NCBI GenBank assembly: GCA_037013495.1
Contig: CM072803.1
Span: 15,529,001-15,593,000 of the forward strand
Length of the DNA: 64,000 nt
Direction: 5' to 3'
Source of the DNA: Hippophae tibetana
Taxonomy: Eukaryota; Streptophyta; Magnoliopsida; Rosales; Elaeagnaceae
Below the pieces are notes generated by a model. That model was given only the letters and a program-made list of their open reading frames with translations, was not told where the DNA came from and searched no databases. The position numbers were made by a program, and so were the translations under genes. Below, piece by piece: positions 23,401 to 33,795 of the stretch (its first letter is position 1; every line of letters begins with the position of its first letter).

Positions 23401-25033
23401 AATCAACTAGTTTCCTTGTTTAATTTAGTAACTCTGTTTTTTTTTTCATGATCGATCAATAATGCACTATGAAAAACCAAAACAGAGCATGTGTGCTTCA
23501 TAATCTATATGCATAAAAATACAATCATCATGAATTTAAAGCACGCATTGATAATACAACATATTTAGGTTGTATGTTCATGTTCTCTCCATTAACACAA
23601 GAGTGAATCAAGAAATCATATTTCTACAAAATTTGATCATTCATTCTTTAGGGAATTTCTTAGTTTCACTTCCCTTCCCATAAAATATTTGTAATATAAA
23701 AAGTTAGGGTTCATTGTTTCTTTTAAGTTCCAATATTTTGAAATATAAAATACATAGATTTTATAATAGCATAAAGGATTTAAATTACGTTAAATGATTG
23801 GAGAACCAAGATTTTTGTTCTCTCATAAATTAAAATGTACTTCACTATCACAATAATTGTAAGATTTTTTTTATTTTTTTTATTACTTTTTCTCAATTTA
23901 AGAGGAAAAGTAACCTTTTGTTGATAGGAATATGATAATAGTTGTAAAAAGTCAGGAAACAATGCCTAATTGGAATAACTTCTCCAACCTGCCCCACAAC
24001 AATCACAAATTGTATCCATGGGAGCACAAACTCATCATCAACACGTTAATTTTATATTAATTTTAAATACCAATTTTATTACTAAATTAGATAAGACTAA
24101 TAAAAATTATATACATTTTGATTATTTTTTATGGATAAATTCTTAATTTAGATAGGTAAAAGTTTTCCATCAAACTTGTTCAACAACTTCTCCCAATACA
24201 GAAAATTTATTATTTTTTATTTCAAATTACGTATTCGAATCAAGTAAAATTATTATTTAATCTAAAATAAAATATTAGATTAGTTTTTTAATTTCATAGA
24301 TTTTTCGTAACAATTCCATCAATTAAAATAAATTCAACAAAATTATACCCAATGCTTAGAGAGACAAATTGTAATTTGGTCGAATAAGATTAAAACACCT
24401 GTAGTCTAAAATGAACTTATGAATAGTTATGACAAATTTTGTGAATGGATTAAATTTAAAAAAATACATTTTTGAAATCTGGGCAGAAAATGGAAAACTG
24501 AAAAATGAATAGTACATTGTTGCAATTATATATTACAGCACCATAATTAAGATGAAAAATAAATATGAATTTAAGTATAAAAAACGATTTGAAAATGAGG
24601 ATCTAGATAGTCAACACGAATTGGAACGACAAATCCCACTGATTGCTTTTAATTTTCATTATATATTTTGTATACAACAAGTCAAACTTCTACCAATCAC
24701 ATGTCATATGTAATAGAAGTGGCGACAGTGAGACTGGTAGTTTGTGTCTAAGTTGAGATTCAGGTTTTTAGTCTTTTGGGCGTGGGTCAAACCATCTTCT
24801 CAACAACTAGGCAACTCTTTTCGTACCTACCTTTTTTTCTTTTCTCTATAATTAATTTCACAAATCATTTATCAAAAAGGAAAAATTATAATAATATAAC
24901 TTACTCTTATAAACAAATATATAATTTATATGGAGGAATAAAGTAATTGAAAGAAAGACAATAATGTCAAAACAACTATAAAAAAAAAAAGAAAAAGAAA
25001 ACAGTCAACAACCATACACTAATCTCTATCAAA
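20425..25033. other. AT-rich intergenic region
   Basis: 3' UTR of the preceding gene probably occupies the first few hundred bases. No gene is supported in the rest. 23080-23110 is a (CT)n microsatellite, and the sequence from there to about 23390 resembles a spliced plant 5' leader (see separate entry). The rest is low-complexity AT-rich DNA. Confidence 0.55.
23040..23385 (+). other. Leader-like sequence with (CT)n repeat and splice donor
   Basis: A (CT)n tract is followed by pyrimidine-rich, moderately complex sequence ending in ttcctg|gtgagtctct, a very good splice donor. This is how a first non-coding plant exon looks. No coding exon was found downstream before the copia element 2 insertion. 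It might be a non-coding RNA, an orphaned 5' UTR or chance. Confidence 0.25.
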
Positions 25034-25373
25034 ATAAGAAAAAATTAGGTATATTTTTCCTATTTTAAATAATACTATTTACTTATAATTTAAATAAATA
25101 AAACTCAAATTAATTCGATAAAATATTACCTATGTCTTTAGACGTCGTTGATCATTTCTACTATCTCTAAATAGATGAATTCTAAAATTATAATTAATTA
25201 TAAAAAATTGAGCTAATCAATTACCCTTACAAAAGAAAAAAAATATTTACAAATTTTAGGATGTTTTAGAAGTGTCGATCGATGCTTTATTTGTAACCAA
25301 AAATATAATATTCACCTTCATTTCTAATTAATATGAGACCTTTTTAATTTGCTCACTAAGAAGTTATACAACA
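25034..25373 (-). repeat. Element 2 3' LTR, internally deleted
   Basis: Aligns with 31905-32336 through gtatatttttc, acgtcgttga/acgtcgttaa, aaattttaggatgttttaga and ttcatttctaattaatatga. A block of about 90 bp near the middle is missing. On the minus strand a degraded purine tract (aaagtgtagatt) precedes it. Confidence 0.8.
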
Positions 25374-25452
25374 AATCTACACTTTAGCAACTTAGTGATT
25401 CTCAAATGATTTCTTCAATCTCTAAATTAACAACGTCATTACCAATTCAAAT

Positions 25453-26127
25453 TTACAGGATGTTAATCAAGTCCAAACAATGTTTGAACTTGGTTGTCGT
25501 TACTACCTTGGTCATCACATCTGTGAGATTCTTTGTAGTATTGTTCTTCTGAACTAATACTCCACCTTCTTCAATAATCTCTCGCACGAAATGGTAACGA
25601 ATGTCAATATGTTTTGTACGTGCATGGTAAACTTGATTCTTTGCTAAATAAATAGCACTATGACTATCACAAAACACCTTAATATGTTTTTGACCATCTC
25701 TCAAGTCTTCAAGCAAACCTCGTAACCAAATAACTTCCTTCATGGCCTTTGTACCTGCCATATACTCTACCTTTGTAATAGACAAAACAACTATGGATTG
25801 TAAGGTAGATTTCCAATTGACTGGTGTTCTAGCAAAAGTAAACACATAACCATTAGCTGACCGATGTTTATCTAAATCTCCTGCATTATCGGAATCACAA
25901 TATCCGACTGCACATTGACCAATAGTACTATCCTAATGAAATACCAAACCAACATCTACATTATTTAAAATATACCATAGAATCCATTTCACGACCAACC
26001 AATGTCCTTTACTAGGATCATGCATATAACTACTTACAGCACCAACCGCGTGTGAAATGTCGGGTCTCGTATACACTATTGCATATATTAAATTACCAAC
26101 CGCATTTGCATACAGTACATTTACCAT
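25453..26127 (-). pseudogene. Copia RNase H region (element 2)
   Basis: Two consecutive open segments match copia RNase H: IVYTRPDISHAVGAVSSYMHDPSKGHW (upper part) and, after a break near 25850-25930, VVLSITKVEYMAGTKAMKEVIWL, CDSHSAIYLAKN and ARTKHIDIRYHFVREII. The usual A/C-E-A-E-Y catalytic block is changed to TKVEYMA. Broken by stops and a frame change. Confidence 0.82.
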
Positions 26128-26503
26128 GTATTCTCGTTCTACATCATTCTTAAGAGATAATTGAGCATTAAGCTTGAAATGAGAAACGAGTGGAATACTT
26201 ACAGGTTTTGTTTATTAATTCATACCAAAACATTGTAGTATCTTATTCAAATATTGACTCTGGGTCAAACTAAGCTTCCTCTTTTTCCTATCTCTACTTA
26301 TCTCCATGTCGAGAATCTTCTTGGCTTTTTCTCAAATCTTTCATCTCGAACTGCTGATTTAGTTAAGCCTTCAACTTCTCAATTTCTACTTGGCTCTTCG
26401 ATGCAATCAACATATCATTGACATACAATAGGAGATAGATGAAAGACTCATCTTGTAGCTTGCAAAAATACACACAATGATCATGTTTACTTCTAGTATA
26501 CTT

Positions 26504-27138
26504 CTATTGCAACATAAATTGATCAAATCGTTTGTACCGTTGCCTCAGAGATTGCTTCAATCTATACAACTGTTTGTTCATCTTGCAAACCCAATTCTTT
26601 TTACCAGTAACATTAAACCCTTCTGATTGAGACATATAGATTTTCTCTTCCAAGTCACTGTGTAGAAACACAGCTTTCACATCAAATTGAACTAGTTCCA
26701 AATTCAAATATGCTACCAAGGCCAACAAAATTCTAATGGAGGAATGTTTTACAACTAGAAAAAATAACTCATTATAATCGATTTCCTCTTTTTGAGCATA
26801 GCCCTTAGCCACTAACCTTGCCTTGTAGGGAACACCATATTTGTTATGAAATCTCTCTTTATTTGCATACACCCATTTGTAGCCAATTGCCTTCTTGCCC
26901 TTAGGTAGTTGTGTCAACTTTCATGTCTTATTCTTCTGAAGGGACAAAAGTTCTTTGTCCATGGCTTACTTCCATCTTTCAACTTCAGGGCTTCTGATTT
27001 CTTCTTTATATATGGAAGGAGCATCATCATGCATAATTGAAAGTGCATAGGCCATCGTATTCTTAAACTAAACAGGTGGATCTTCAAAATCTTTGTATAG
27101 AGTAGGCATCTTGACATTTTTTCATCGTTGCCTATCAA
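26504..27138 (-). pseudogene. Copia reverse transcriptase region (element 2)
   Basis: Carries the beginning of RT (KKAIGYKWVYANKE; YKARLVAKGYAQKEEIDYNE; LVQFDVKAVFLHSDLEEKIYM; CKMNKQLYRLKQSLRQ). The expected YVDD block lies in another frame just downstream (about 26400-26440, where the translation shows a ...YVNDMLI-like string), so the gene is broken there. The segment 26914-27138 is the decayed linker before RT. Confidence 0.78.
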
Positions 27139-27157
27139 TTGTAGTTTCTTCTTATGG

Positions 27158-27900
27158 CTATGGAAGTTCTTGAGTTAAAATCTCTTCTTCATCTGATTCA
27201 TCTTCTATCAATGAAGGATCAACTTCTAACTTATCTACACTAATTAGATTAACAATTTTACTGTCAGACTCCATTGGCTTTGGAGTTTGCTCCACCTGCT
27301 CTATAGGAATTTTACATTTAAGAGTAGATGATGGTAGGCGGTTGAAAAGATGACATGCATATGTCACAACCTCAACCTAATACTATTTGCCTAACCTAGC
27401 CTTTGACAATATACACTGAACCTTCTCCAGCAAAGTCTGGTTCATATGTTTTGCAACTCCGTTCTGTTGTGGTATTATTTGAATAGTGAAGTGTCACATT
27501 ATCCCTTCTTATTCTTCATAAACTTTCATAAATGGATCGTTTGTGTACTCAATACTATTATCAAACCTCAAACACTTGATCTTTCTACCAATCTGAGTCT
27601 CGATCATCTACTTCTGCTTGAGAAAAATTCTTAGCACGTCATCATTCTTTTTCATGAGATACACCCAAACTCTTCTGGAGAAGTCATCAACGAAAGTGAC
27701 ATAATAATGTTTACCACTCATATATAGAGTTCTTGTTGGCCCACATACATCAATATGGATGTAATCCAAAATACCTTTTGTATTATGGAGTGTAGTGCCA
27801 AAGCTTGCTCTTTTCTGTTTCCCCAATACATAATGCTCATAGAATTCTAACTTACTGGTTCTCACGCCTTTTAATAGGCCTTGCTTTACAAGAATCTGTA
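27158..27900 (-). pseudogene. Copia integrase region (element 2)
   Basis: The best piece (27608-27865) contains the pre-integrase end and the start of the core: HIDVCGPTRTLYMSGKHYYVTFVDDFSRRVWVYL, including the first catalytic Asp. Downstream, short pieces in other frames continue to the conserved FNRLPSS block near 27350. Several stops separate the pieces. Confidence 0.75.
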
Positions 27901-28093
27901 AAACTTTTCACCATGTCCCAAACATATATGCCATAGCTTGGTGTTTTATGAATCTTTTTCTTCCTCCAAAATTGCTACTGATGTTATCCCAATAACCTTA
28001 TTACCAAGGTAGTACTACAAGTTATTCTTTTGAACATCTTTCATTGCCACAAGTGCTCCAAAAGTAACCTTCAATGACCCATTTTGCATGGTC

Positions 28094-28098
28094 ATAGT
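28094..28098. repeat. Target site duplication of the inverted-LTR unit, left copy
   Basis: atagt directly before the terminal TGATGAG; the same 5 bp follow the right terminus at 30724-30728. Confidence 0.8.
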
Positions 28099-28851
28099 TG
28101 ATGAGTGCTCAAAAAGTATTAAAATTACCATGATTTTATGCACGTTATTTGATTAAAAAGATATATATTTATATGATTTTATCATATATTTATATAAATC
28201 TATCTTTTTGGAGTCACGAGTATTTTTATTGTTTTTCATGTATTTTTGCTTAAAAAAGTAACTTAAAGACTCAAAGGAGAAAATCCCGCACGTAGTTGCC
28301 CAGCCGCACTGAGCAACACGCATGCCGTGCCAGCACACAATGCCTAGTCCGCGCACGCCTTCTCTCCATTCCACGCGCGTTGCTACGCCCATCTGTCCAT
28401 TCGCGCGCGCCGCCGCGCCTCATACTACCATGATGTCAACAGTATGATGTCATCATTCACTACTCTACGCTTTCTCCATTTTAATCATTTTTCTACCCAC
28501 TTTTCTTCCTCTCCTCACCTATAAATATCCACATTCTCTTCATAACAATACACACTTAAAAACACATCTTCTTCTCTCTTTCTTTCTCTTCATTTCTTAG
28601 TTTTTAGTTTTTCTTAGTTTTTAGTTTTTTCTTAGTTTTAGAGTTCTTCTCTTTTTGAGAAAAACTAATTATGTTTTTGTAATTTATTTGCTTTTTAATT
28701 CAATAAATGGAAATGCAAATTCCGTTTGGAGGTTTTCCATCAACATGAATAACATCAAAGTACTGTAAGGATTTTTTTTTTACAGTTATTTTTTATGATT
28801 TATTCTTACATGTTATATTTAATTTATCTGTGATTAAATTTAATTTCTCCG
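28099..28851 (+). repeat. Left arm: truncated gypsy LTR in + orientation
   Basis: Contains U3-like sequence with a GC-rich middle, a TATA box (28519-28527, cctataaata) and an AATAAA at 28702-28707. It matches the reverse complement of the right arm block by block (cttaaagactcaaag, gatgtcatcattcactact, ctctcctcacctataaata), with an extra ~90 bp in the right arm. Confidence 0.8.
28519..28527 (+). promoter_or_regulatory. TATA box in the left LTR arm
   Basis: ctataaata within the conserved block tcctcacctataaata, shared with the right arm. Transcription from it would run rightwards, towards the other arm. Confidence 0.5.
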
Positions 28852-28869
28852 GCAACGGCGCCAAAACTT
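28852..28869 (-). other. Gypsy-type primer binding site
   Basis: On the minus strand, directly after the LTR end (gctcatca), the sequence is agttttggcgccgttgccgg. TGGCGCCGTTGCCGG is the classical primer site of Athila/Tat-type plant gypsy elements. Confidence 0.82.
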
Positions 28870-30723
28870 GATGAGCAAAACCAACATTGTCGATCCTACC
28901 AATACTTTGGTTTTATATTTATAAAACTCTCGTAAGTGCACGAATCATTTCGTAGAAAATGATAAGTATACTCTCAAGGTCGATCTAAGGAAGGAATATA
29001 TGTGGTTTTTAATTTATTATTCAAACTTTTAAAAACGAAATTAAATCATAAACATCATGTCATGATATTTTGGGGTTTTGTGTTTTTAATCTAATACCAT
29101 AAAAATAAACATAGATACAGATTCAATAAACATTTATGAAAATTTTATCTTTTATAATAGTGGAGTATTTATGGATATAATAACTAAGTTAATTATGTTT
29201 GTTCATATTATTTAGGTTATTAAAGATATAAATTGATATTTATTGATTCTCTCTTTTATATATGAATACCACCTTTGGTCGGGCTATATATTCTTTGTTA
29301 ACTAAACTAATCAATTAACACCTACGGGTGAGGTTGATAACTAATTTGGTTAATTAAATTAATTCATTTTTCTAAGAGATTGAAAATGAACCATTTAAAT
29401 GCCACATTTGATGTGGTTAGACAGTTTAAACTTTATTCAAGATGTCCAAATTAAACCTAAGAATTTAATTATCCGAGTACTAACTTTTAAGTTTTAAAAC
29501 TACTGCTGAAAACATGTTTTAAATATATTTTCAGATAATAATTCTTATAAAAACTTTTGAAATAGAGCTTCACTTTAACTACCAGGCGATTGTACCAACA
29601 AATAAAAAAACATGACTCTAAATAAGACCGGATAACTAAACCTTAAAATCTAATTTTTAGATTTAAGTTTGTAATGAAAAATAATATATTTCTCTCTAAC
29701 ATTCTTAATATAAAATCTTGAATAAAAACAAAATCAACTCATTTTAGAGATTTTTACCTATTTAATATTTCGCAAGCATAACAACGTTATTATTATATCA
29801 TGTTTACAAACAACCAACAAAGTTAAATTTAATCACATACAAATTAAATATAACGTGTAAGAATAAAGCATAAAAAATAACTGTAAAGAAAATAAAATTC
29901 TTACAGTACTTTGATGTTATTCATGTTGCTGAAAAACCTCCAAATGGAATTTTCACTTCCATTTATTGAATCAAAAAACAAATAAATTACAAAAACATAA
30001 TTAGTTCTTCTCAAAAAGAGAAGAACTCTAAAACTAAGAAAAAAATAACAATTAAGAAAAACTAAAAACTAAGAAATGGAGAGAAAGAAAGAGAAAAAAA
30101 GATGTGTTTTTAGGTGTGTATTGTTATAAAAAGAATGGGGGTATTTATAGGTGAGGAGAGGAAGAAAAAGTGGGTGGAAAAATGATTAAAAATGGAGAAA
30201 ATGTGGAGTAGTGAATGATGACATCATATTGTTGACGTCATGGTAGTGTGAGGCACGGCGGCACGCGCGGATGGGGCAGATGGGTGCAGCGGCTCGCTCG
30301 GACTGGGAGCGGGCGTGCACAAAATGAAGAGCAGGCGCGCGCGGACTGGGCATTGTGCTGGTGTGGCGCGCGCATTGCTCGGCACGGTTGGGCGCACTCC
30401 GTGCATTGGCTAGCGCGGCTGGGTACATGATTTCTTCCTTTTTGACATTTTTGACCCATTTTGTCCAATGTTTTCATCTTTTTTTTACTTTTCCTCATTT
30501 ACTTTATGAATATATTTGTGATGTAATGCCTTTGGTATTTTTCTTTGAGTCTTTAAGATACTTTTTTAAGCAAAAATACCTAAAAAACAATAAAAATACC
30601 CGTGATTCTGAAAAAGATAAATTTATATAAATATATGATAAAATCATATAAATATATATATATTTTTAATCAATTAACGTGCATAAAAACATGGTAATTT
30701 TAATACTTTTTGAGGACTCATCA
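28870..30723 (-). repeat. Right arm plus centre: complete Athila/Tat-like LTR
   Basis: Begins tgatgagtcctc and ends gctcatca on the minus strand, about 1.85 kb. Near its 3' end it has the sequence typical of Athila-like LTR ends (cgtgcacttacgag on the minus strand). It has a TATA box at 30142-30150 and AATAAA at 29962-29967, both on the minus strand. No gene is seen within. Confidence 0.75.
30142..30150 (-). promoter_or_regulatory. TATA box in the right LTR arm
   Basis: On the minus strand, ctataaata in the same block as in the left arm. The two boxes face each other, so both arms could be transcribed into complementary RNA. Confidence 0.5.
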
Positions 30724-30728
30724 ATAGT
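30724..30728. repeat. Target site duplication of the inverted-LTR unit, right copy
   Basis: atagt; element 2 sequence resumes right after it and joins with the sequence before 28094. Confidence 0.8.
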
Positions 30729-30799
30729 GAAGTCTTTTGATTCTAAAACTCACATAACAATGAGATTCTTCTTCATATCTGGGACATAATGAACATCTT

Positions 30800-31003
30800 T
30801 CAAGACTCTGGTTGAACATCTTGATTCTTCAAATGAATTGTATTGATCCCTAAAACTTTGCATGGATAATTACCCATGAAAACAACTATATCATCTAGTT
30901 CTTCAAAGTTAAAGAACCACTCCTTGTTAGGAGACTTATGGAAGGTACAAGCTGAATCAAAAATCCAATCACCATAATGGGATACTATTGACGAACCAAC
31001 CAA
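30800..31003 (-). pseudogene. Copia protease fragment (element 2)
   Basis: Contains the aspartic protease region with a changed active site (DWIFDSACTFHKSPNKEWF; the usual DSGA/DSAC core) and VFMGNYPCKVLGINTI. It leads into the sequence interrupted by the inverted-LTR unit. Confidence 0.75.
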
Positions 31004-31172
31004 TGCAAAATCTGAATTTGAATTGCTTCAGTTACACATGCATCAGACAACACAACTTTTCTTTTCTTTGGGGCTTCAGACAGTTTTTATTCCAATGGAA
31101 TTTTTCATGAAAAAAGACACATTTATCTTTACCAATCCTTCCTTTTGAATGAGATCTATCTCTCATTCCTTT

Positions 31173-31808
31173 TTATTGAGTTTGTGGACGCCCTCTTACA
31201 GACATTGCCTCTGCTACTTCATTCCTACCTTTTTTATCTTTCTTTCTAATTTCATAACTATACAAAGCAGTGCAAACTTCTTCAAAAGACATTTTATCCT
31301 TCCCAACGAGTAAGCTCATAATAGGGTGATCAAACTCATTAGGAAGTGAGGCTAACAACATCAAGGCTAAATCATCATATTTAAATATTTCATCCATATT
31401 TAACAAATATGCTAGTAATCGATTAAAATCAGTAATATGATCATTTGTTGTAGTACTTGGAATGTATTCAAAACGGAACAACTTCTTCTCCAACACCTTC
31501 CACAACTTACTTGCAGATGTCTCCTTCATAAATGTGTACTTTTGTTCTTTTAAAAGATACGAACGAATTGTACCACATGTCAATCGATTGATATTTTTCT
31601 ACTCGACTTCATCTATTCTATCTAGTTTTTCTTCTTTAATGACGATGTCTAGACCTTGTTGAAACAAAGTATCTAGAACTTTGCCATGCCTCATGCCAAA
31701 ATGACCAATTCCATCAAACTTCTCCACCTCGAACCTTGCATTCATTACCATTGTTCTACTTGACGTTGATGGTTGACCTTTGTTTGAGGGAGACTTTTCT
31801 TCTGCCAT
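31173..31808 (-). pseudogene. Copia gag (element 2)
   Basis: The start (MAEEKSPSNKGQPSTSS ... ARFEVEKFDGIGHFGMRHGK) and the core (ASKLWKVLEKKLF; LLASLPNEFDHPIMSLLVGKDKMSFEEV) match TNT1-like gag. A stop and frame change near 31590 split it in two. The zinc knuckle region further downstream (about 31030-31110) is not in frame. Confidence 0.82.
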
Positions 31809-31884
31809 TTCTTCAAATTATAACAACTAGCAACTATATTCCAATAGCAAAAAAACGAAATACAAACAAATGCCTAGGTAGAAA

Positions 31885-31904
31885 CCTTTGGCTCTGATAC
31901 TAAT
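31885..31904 (-). other. Primer binding site of element 2
   Basis: Minus strand: aattagtatcagagcc directly after the LTR end; one change from the usual TGGTATCAGAGC site for initiator tRNA-Met. Confidence 0.8.
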
Positions 31905-32336
31905 TGTTGGGAAAATCGGGTATATTTTTCTTATTCTAAATAATTATTATTCACTTATGATTTAAATGAATAAAACTCAAACTAGCCTAAAAAAATAATG
32001 TTATTGAAAATATAATGCTAAAAGAAACAAGAGCAGATATTAAAGTAAAAAAATAAAAACACCAGAAATTTAACGAGATTTGGTATAAATGTTACCTATA
32101 TACTTGGACGTCGTTAACTATTTCCACTATCTTCAAATGGATTAACTCCAAAATTACAACTAATTTGGTAAAATTGAGATAATCAATTACCCTTGCAAAA
32201 GAGAAAAATTTACAAATTTTAGGATGTTTTAGAAGTGTAGAAAGAGACTTTATTTATAGTTCAAAATACAACACTCATCTTCATTTCTAATTAATATGAG
32301 ACTTTTTAAATTTACTCGCTAATGAGCTATAAAACA
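31905..32336 (-). repeat. Element 2 5' LTR
   Basis: 432 bp from tgttgggaaaat to ataaaaca on the + strand, followed inside by the PBS. More complete than its partner at 25034-25373. Confidence 0.82.
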
Positions 32337-32884
32337 AATAGTAAAAAGAAAAATTTGTATAATGTTAATAAAAATACATGTTTGATTTTTCGCTACAATT
32401 ATAATATTTTTTAGTTTATGTATAATCAAGTTATTTAAATAATTTTACTTTTAATTATTTAAAAAATATATATATTTTTTCTATTATTTGAAAAAAAACA
32501 TATATGTATTTATAAATATGTAAAATATATATTTTTTACTTATATTTTTTTTTATTAATTATGAAATTAGTTAACCATCTTAATTTAGTATCAGAAAAAC
32601 CAGAGCTGTCAGCAAGTTTTTTTTTTTTTTTTTTTTAAGATTGTGGGTTTCATTTTGGTGTGCGTTTTTCTTCTATCTGTCTCTTTGTTTAATGATTGTT
32701 GAATTAGATTAGGAAAGATGTAAAAGGTTGGATGCAGAGAAATATTGCTACTTATTTTATGGATTGAGGTTGGGATTTTAAGACATAAAGCCAAGTTCTT
32801 TTGACTGTTAGTTTTTACTAGATATTTGTTATGGAATTGCACCAATGAACGCAAAACTACCAACACACGCACTATTAGTTTTAC
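32337..32884. other. Spacer between two nested copia clusters
   Basis: AT-rich, with a T-tract of 18 at 32619-32636. No gene or repeat identified. Confidence 0.5.
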
Positions 32885-33099
32885 TATAATAGGCAAATGC
32901 CTATTGGTCCAGGTGTACAACTTATCTAAGGGTTACAATGTTGAGACGTAACTTCTGTTGAGCTTACATCAATGAGCTTATTGGTACCATATCTTCACAA
33001 ATATCCACTTGGTGCCAAAAAGTTGAAGCTTGATATCCTTCACTTCCATTGCATCCCAACCTTGCTTTCTCTATGATTCCAACTAAATTCTTGCAGTGT

Positions 33100-33464
33100 G
33101 GAATTTAGTTGTACCAACTGCCCTAGTGGCCATATCTACAGGGTTGTCATCTATGTGCACTTTAATCAATGTAATTATCCCATTTTCAGTTACTTCTCCT
33201 AATAAAACCAACTACAGATTGCACAATGTATACTCCATTGAACACAATCCCTTCAATTCCAATGCCTTTAAGGTACCTCAATACCCAATTAACAGCTTTC
33301 CAATGCATTATGCCAAGGTTGCTCATGTATCTACTCATCAGACTTGAAATATAGACAAGATCCGATATAGTGCATACCATTAATTACATCAAGTAGCCCA
33401 TATGGTACTTTTTTCATATACTTCCTTTCTTCACTATTGATAGGAGCTTCATTGGGGGCTTTGC
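33100..33464 (-). pseudogene. Copia RT/RNase H fragment (element 4), left of the insertion
   Basis: Translates in pieces as NEAPINSEERKYMKKVPYG and ISSLMSRYMSNLGIMHWK ... AVNWVLRYLKGIG, which is the standard end of copia RT leading into RNase H. Followed by frame changes. The same protein continues on the other side of element 3. Confidence 0.72.
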
Positions 33465-33469
33465 AAAAG
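33465..33469. repeat. Target site duplication of element 3, left copy
   Basis: aaaag, matching 36145-36149. Confidence 0.8.
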
Positions 33470-33779
33470 TGTAGAAAAAACAAGAAATAACTCTACACAA
33501 AAGAGTTCTCTAGTTTGTATTATTTTCTTCATGTTTTCATTACAATTGTATAGCTATTTATAAGGAAATTTTATTCCTTCAATTACTCTTTAAATTAAGC
33601 ATTCCTTGTTTTACTCCTTGAATTAAGGATTCCTTGTTTTACTCCTTGAATTAAGGATTCCTTGTTTTACTCCTTGAATTAAGGATTCCTTGTTTTACTC
33701 CTTGAATTAAGCTCCTTGTTTTATTCCTTGAATTAAGGTCCTTGTGTTTATTCTTTGAATTAAGAACTAATATCCAATA
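33470..33779 (-). repeat. Element 3 3' LTR with 28-bp tandem repeats
   Basis: 310 bp, tattggatattag ... tttttctaca on the minus strand; the first bases are TA instead of the usual TG. The U3 part holds about four near-perfect 28-bp copies of ttccttgttttactccttga-attaagga and shorter variants. A TATA-like block lies at 33555-33563 (minus strand cttataaatag). Confidence 0.88.
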
Positions 33780-33795
33780 CTCCCCCTCAAGCTGG
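33780..33795 (-). other. Polypurine tract of element 3
   Basis: Minus strand ccagcttgagggggag directly before the LTR, the usual form in plant copia elements. Confidence 0.85.

Larger units (their letters stand above)
28099..30723. mobile_element. Inverted-LTR unit of Ty3/gypsy (Athila/Tat-like) origin
   Basis: A 2625-bp insertion within copia element 2. Both ends start with TGATGAG.(G/C)CTCAAAAAGTATT on opposite strands, and the two arms (about 28099-28851 and 29825-30723) are diverged inverted copies of one LTR 5' region. The right-hand LTR is complete on the minus strand, from 30723 to the terminal ctcatca at 28870, and is directly followed by a gypsy-type primer binding site. The left arm is only the first ~750 bp of the same LTR, pointing the other way. 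A 5-bp target duplication (atagt) flanks the whole unit, which is the integrase signature of LTR elements. No coding sequence is present. Confidence 0.8.
25034..32336 (-). mobile_element. TNT1-type Ty1/copia retrotransposon, old and split (element 2)
   Basis: Minus-strand copia element with diverged LTRs at both ends, a PBS beside the right LTR and degraded gag, protease, integrase, RT and RNase H in copia order. It is interrupted between protease and integrase by the inverted-repeat unit at 28099-30723. The coding region carries many stops and shifts. The left LTR lacks roughly 90 bp present in the right one. LTR divergence is clearly larger than in element 1, so this insertion is older than the unit inside it. 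No target duplication could be recognised. Confidence 0.88.

Noticed and set aside
28852..29824. Centre of the inverted-LTR unit as a separate gene or element
   Set aside because: No coding frame; it is continuous with the right LTR, including the LTR end and primer binding site.
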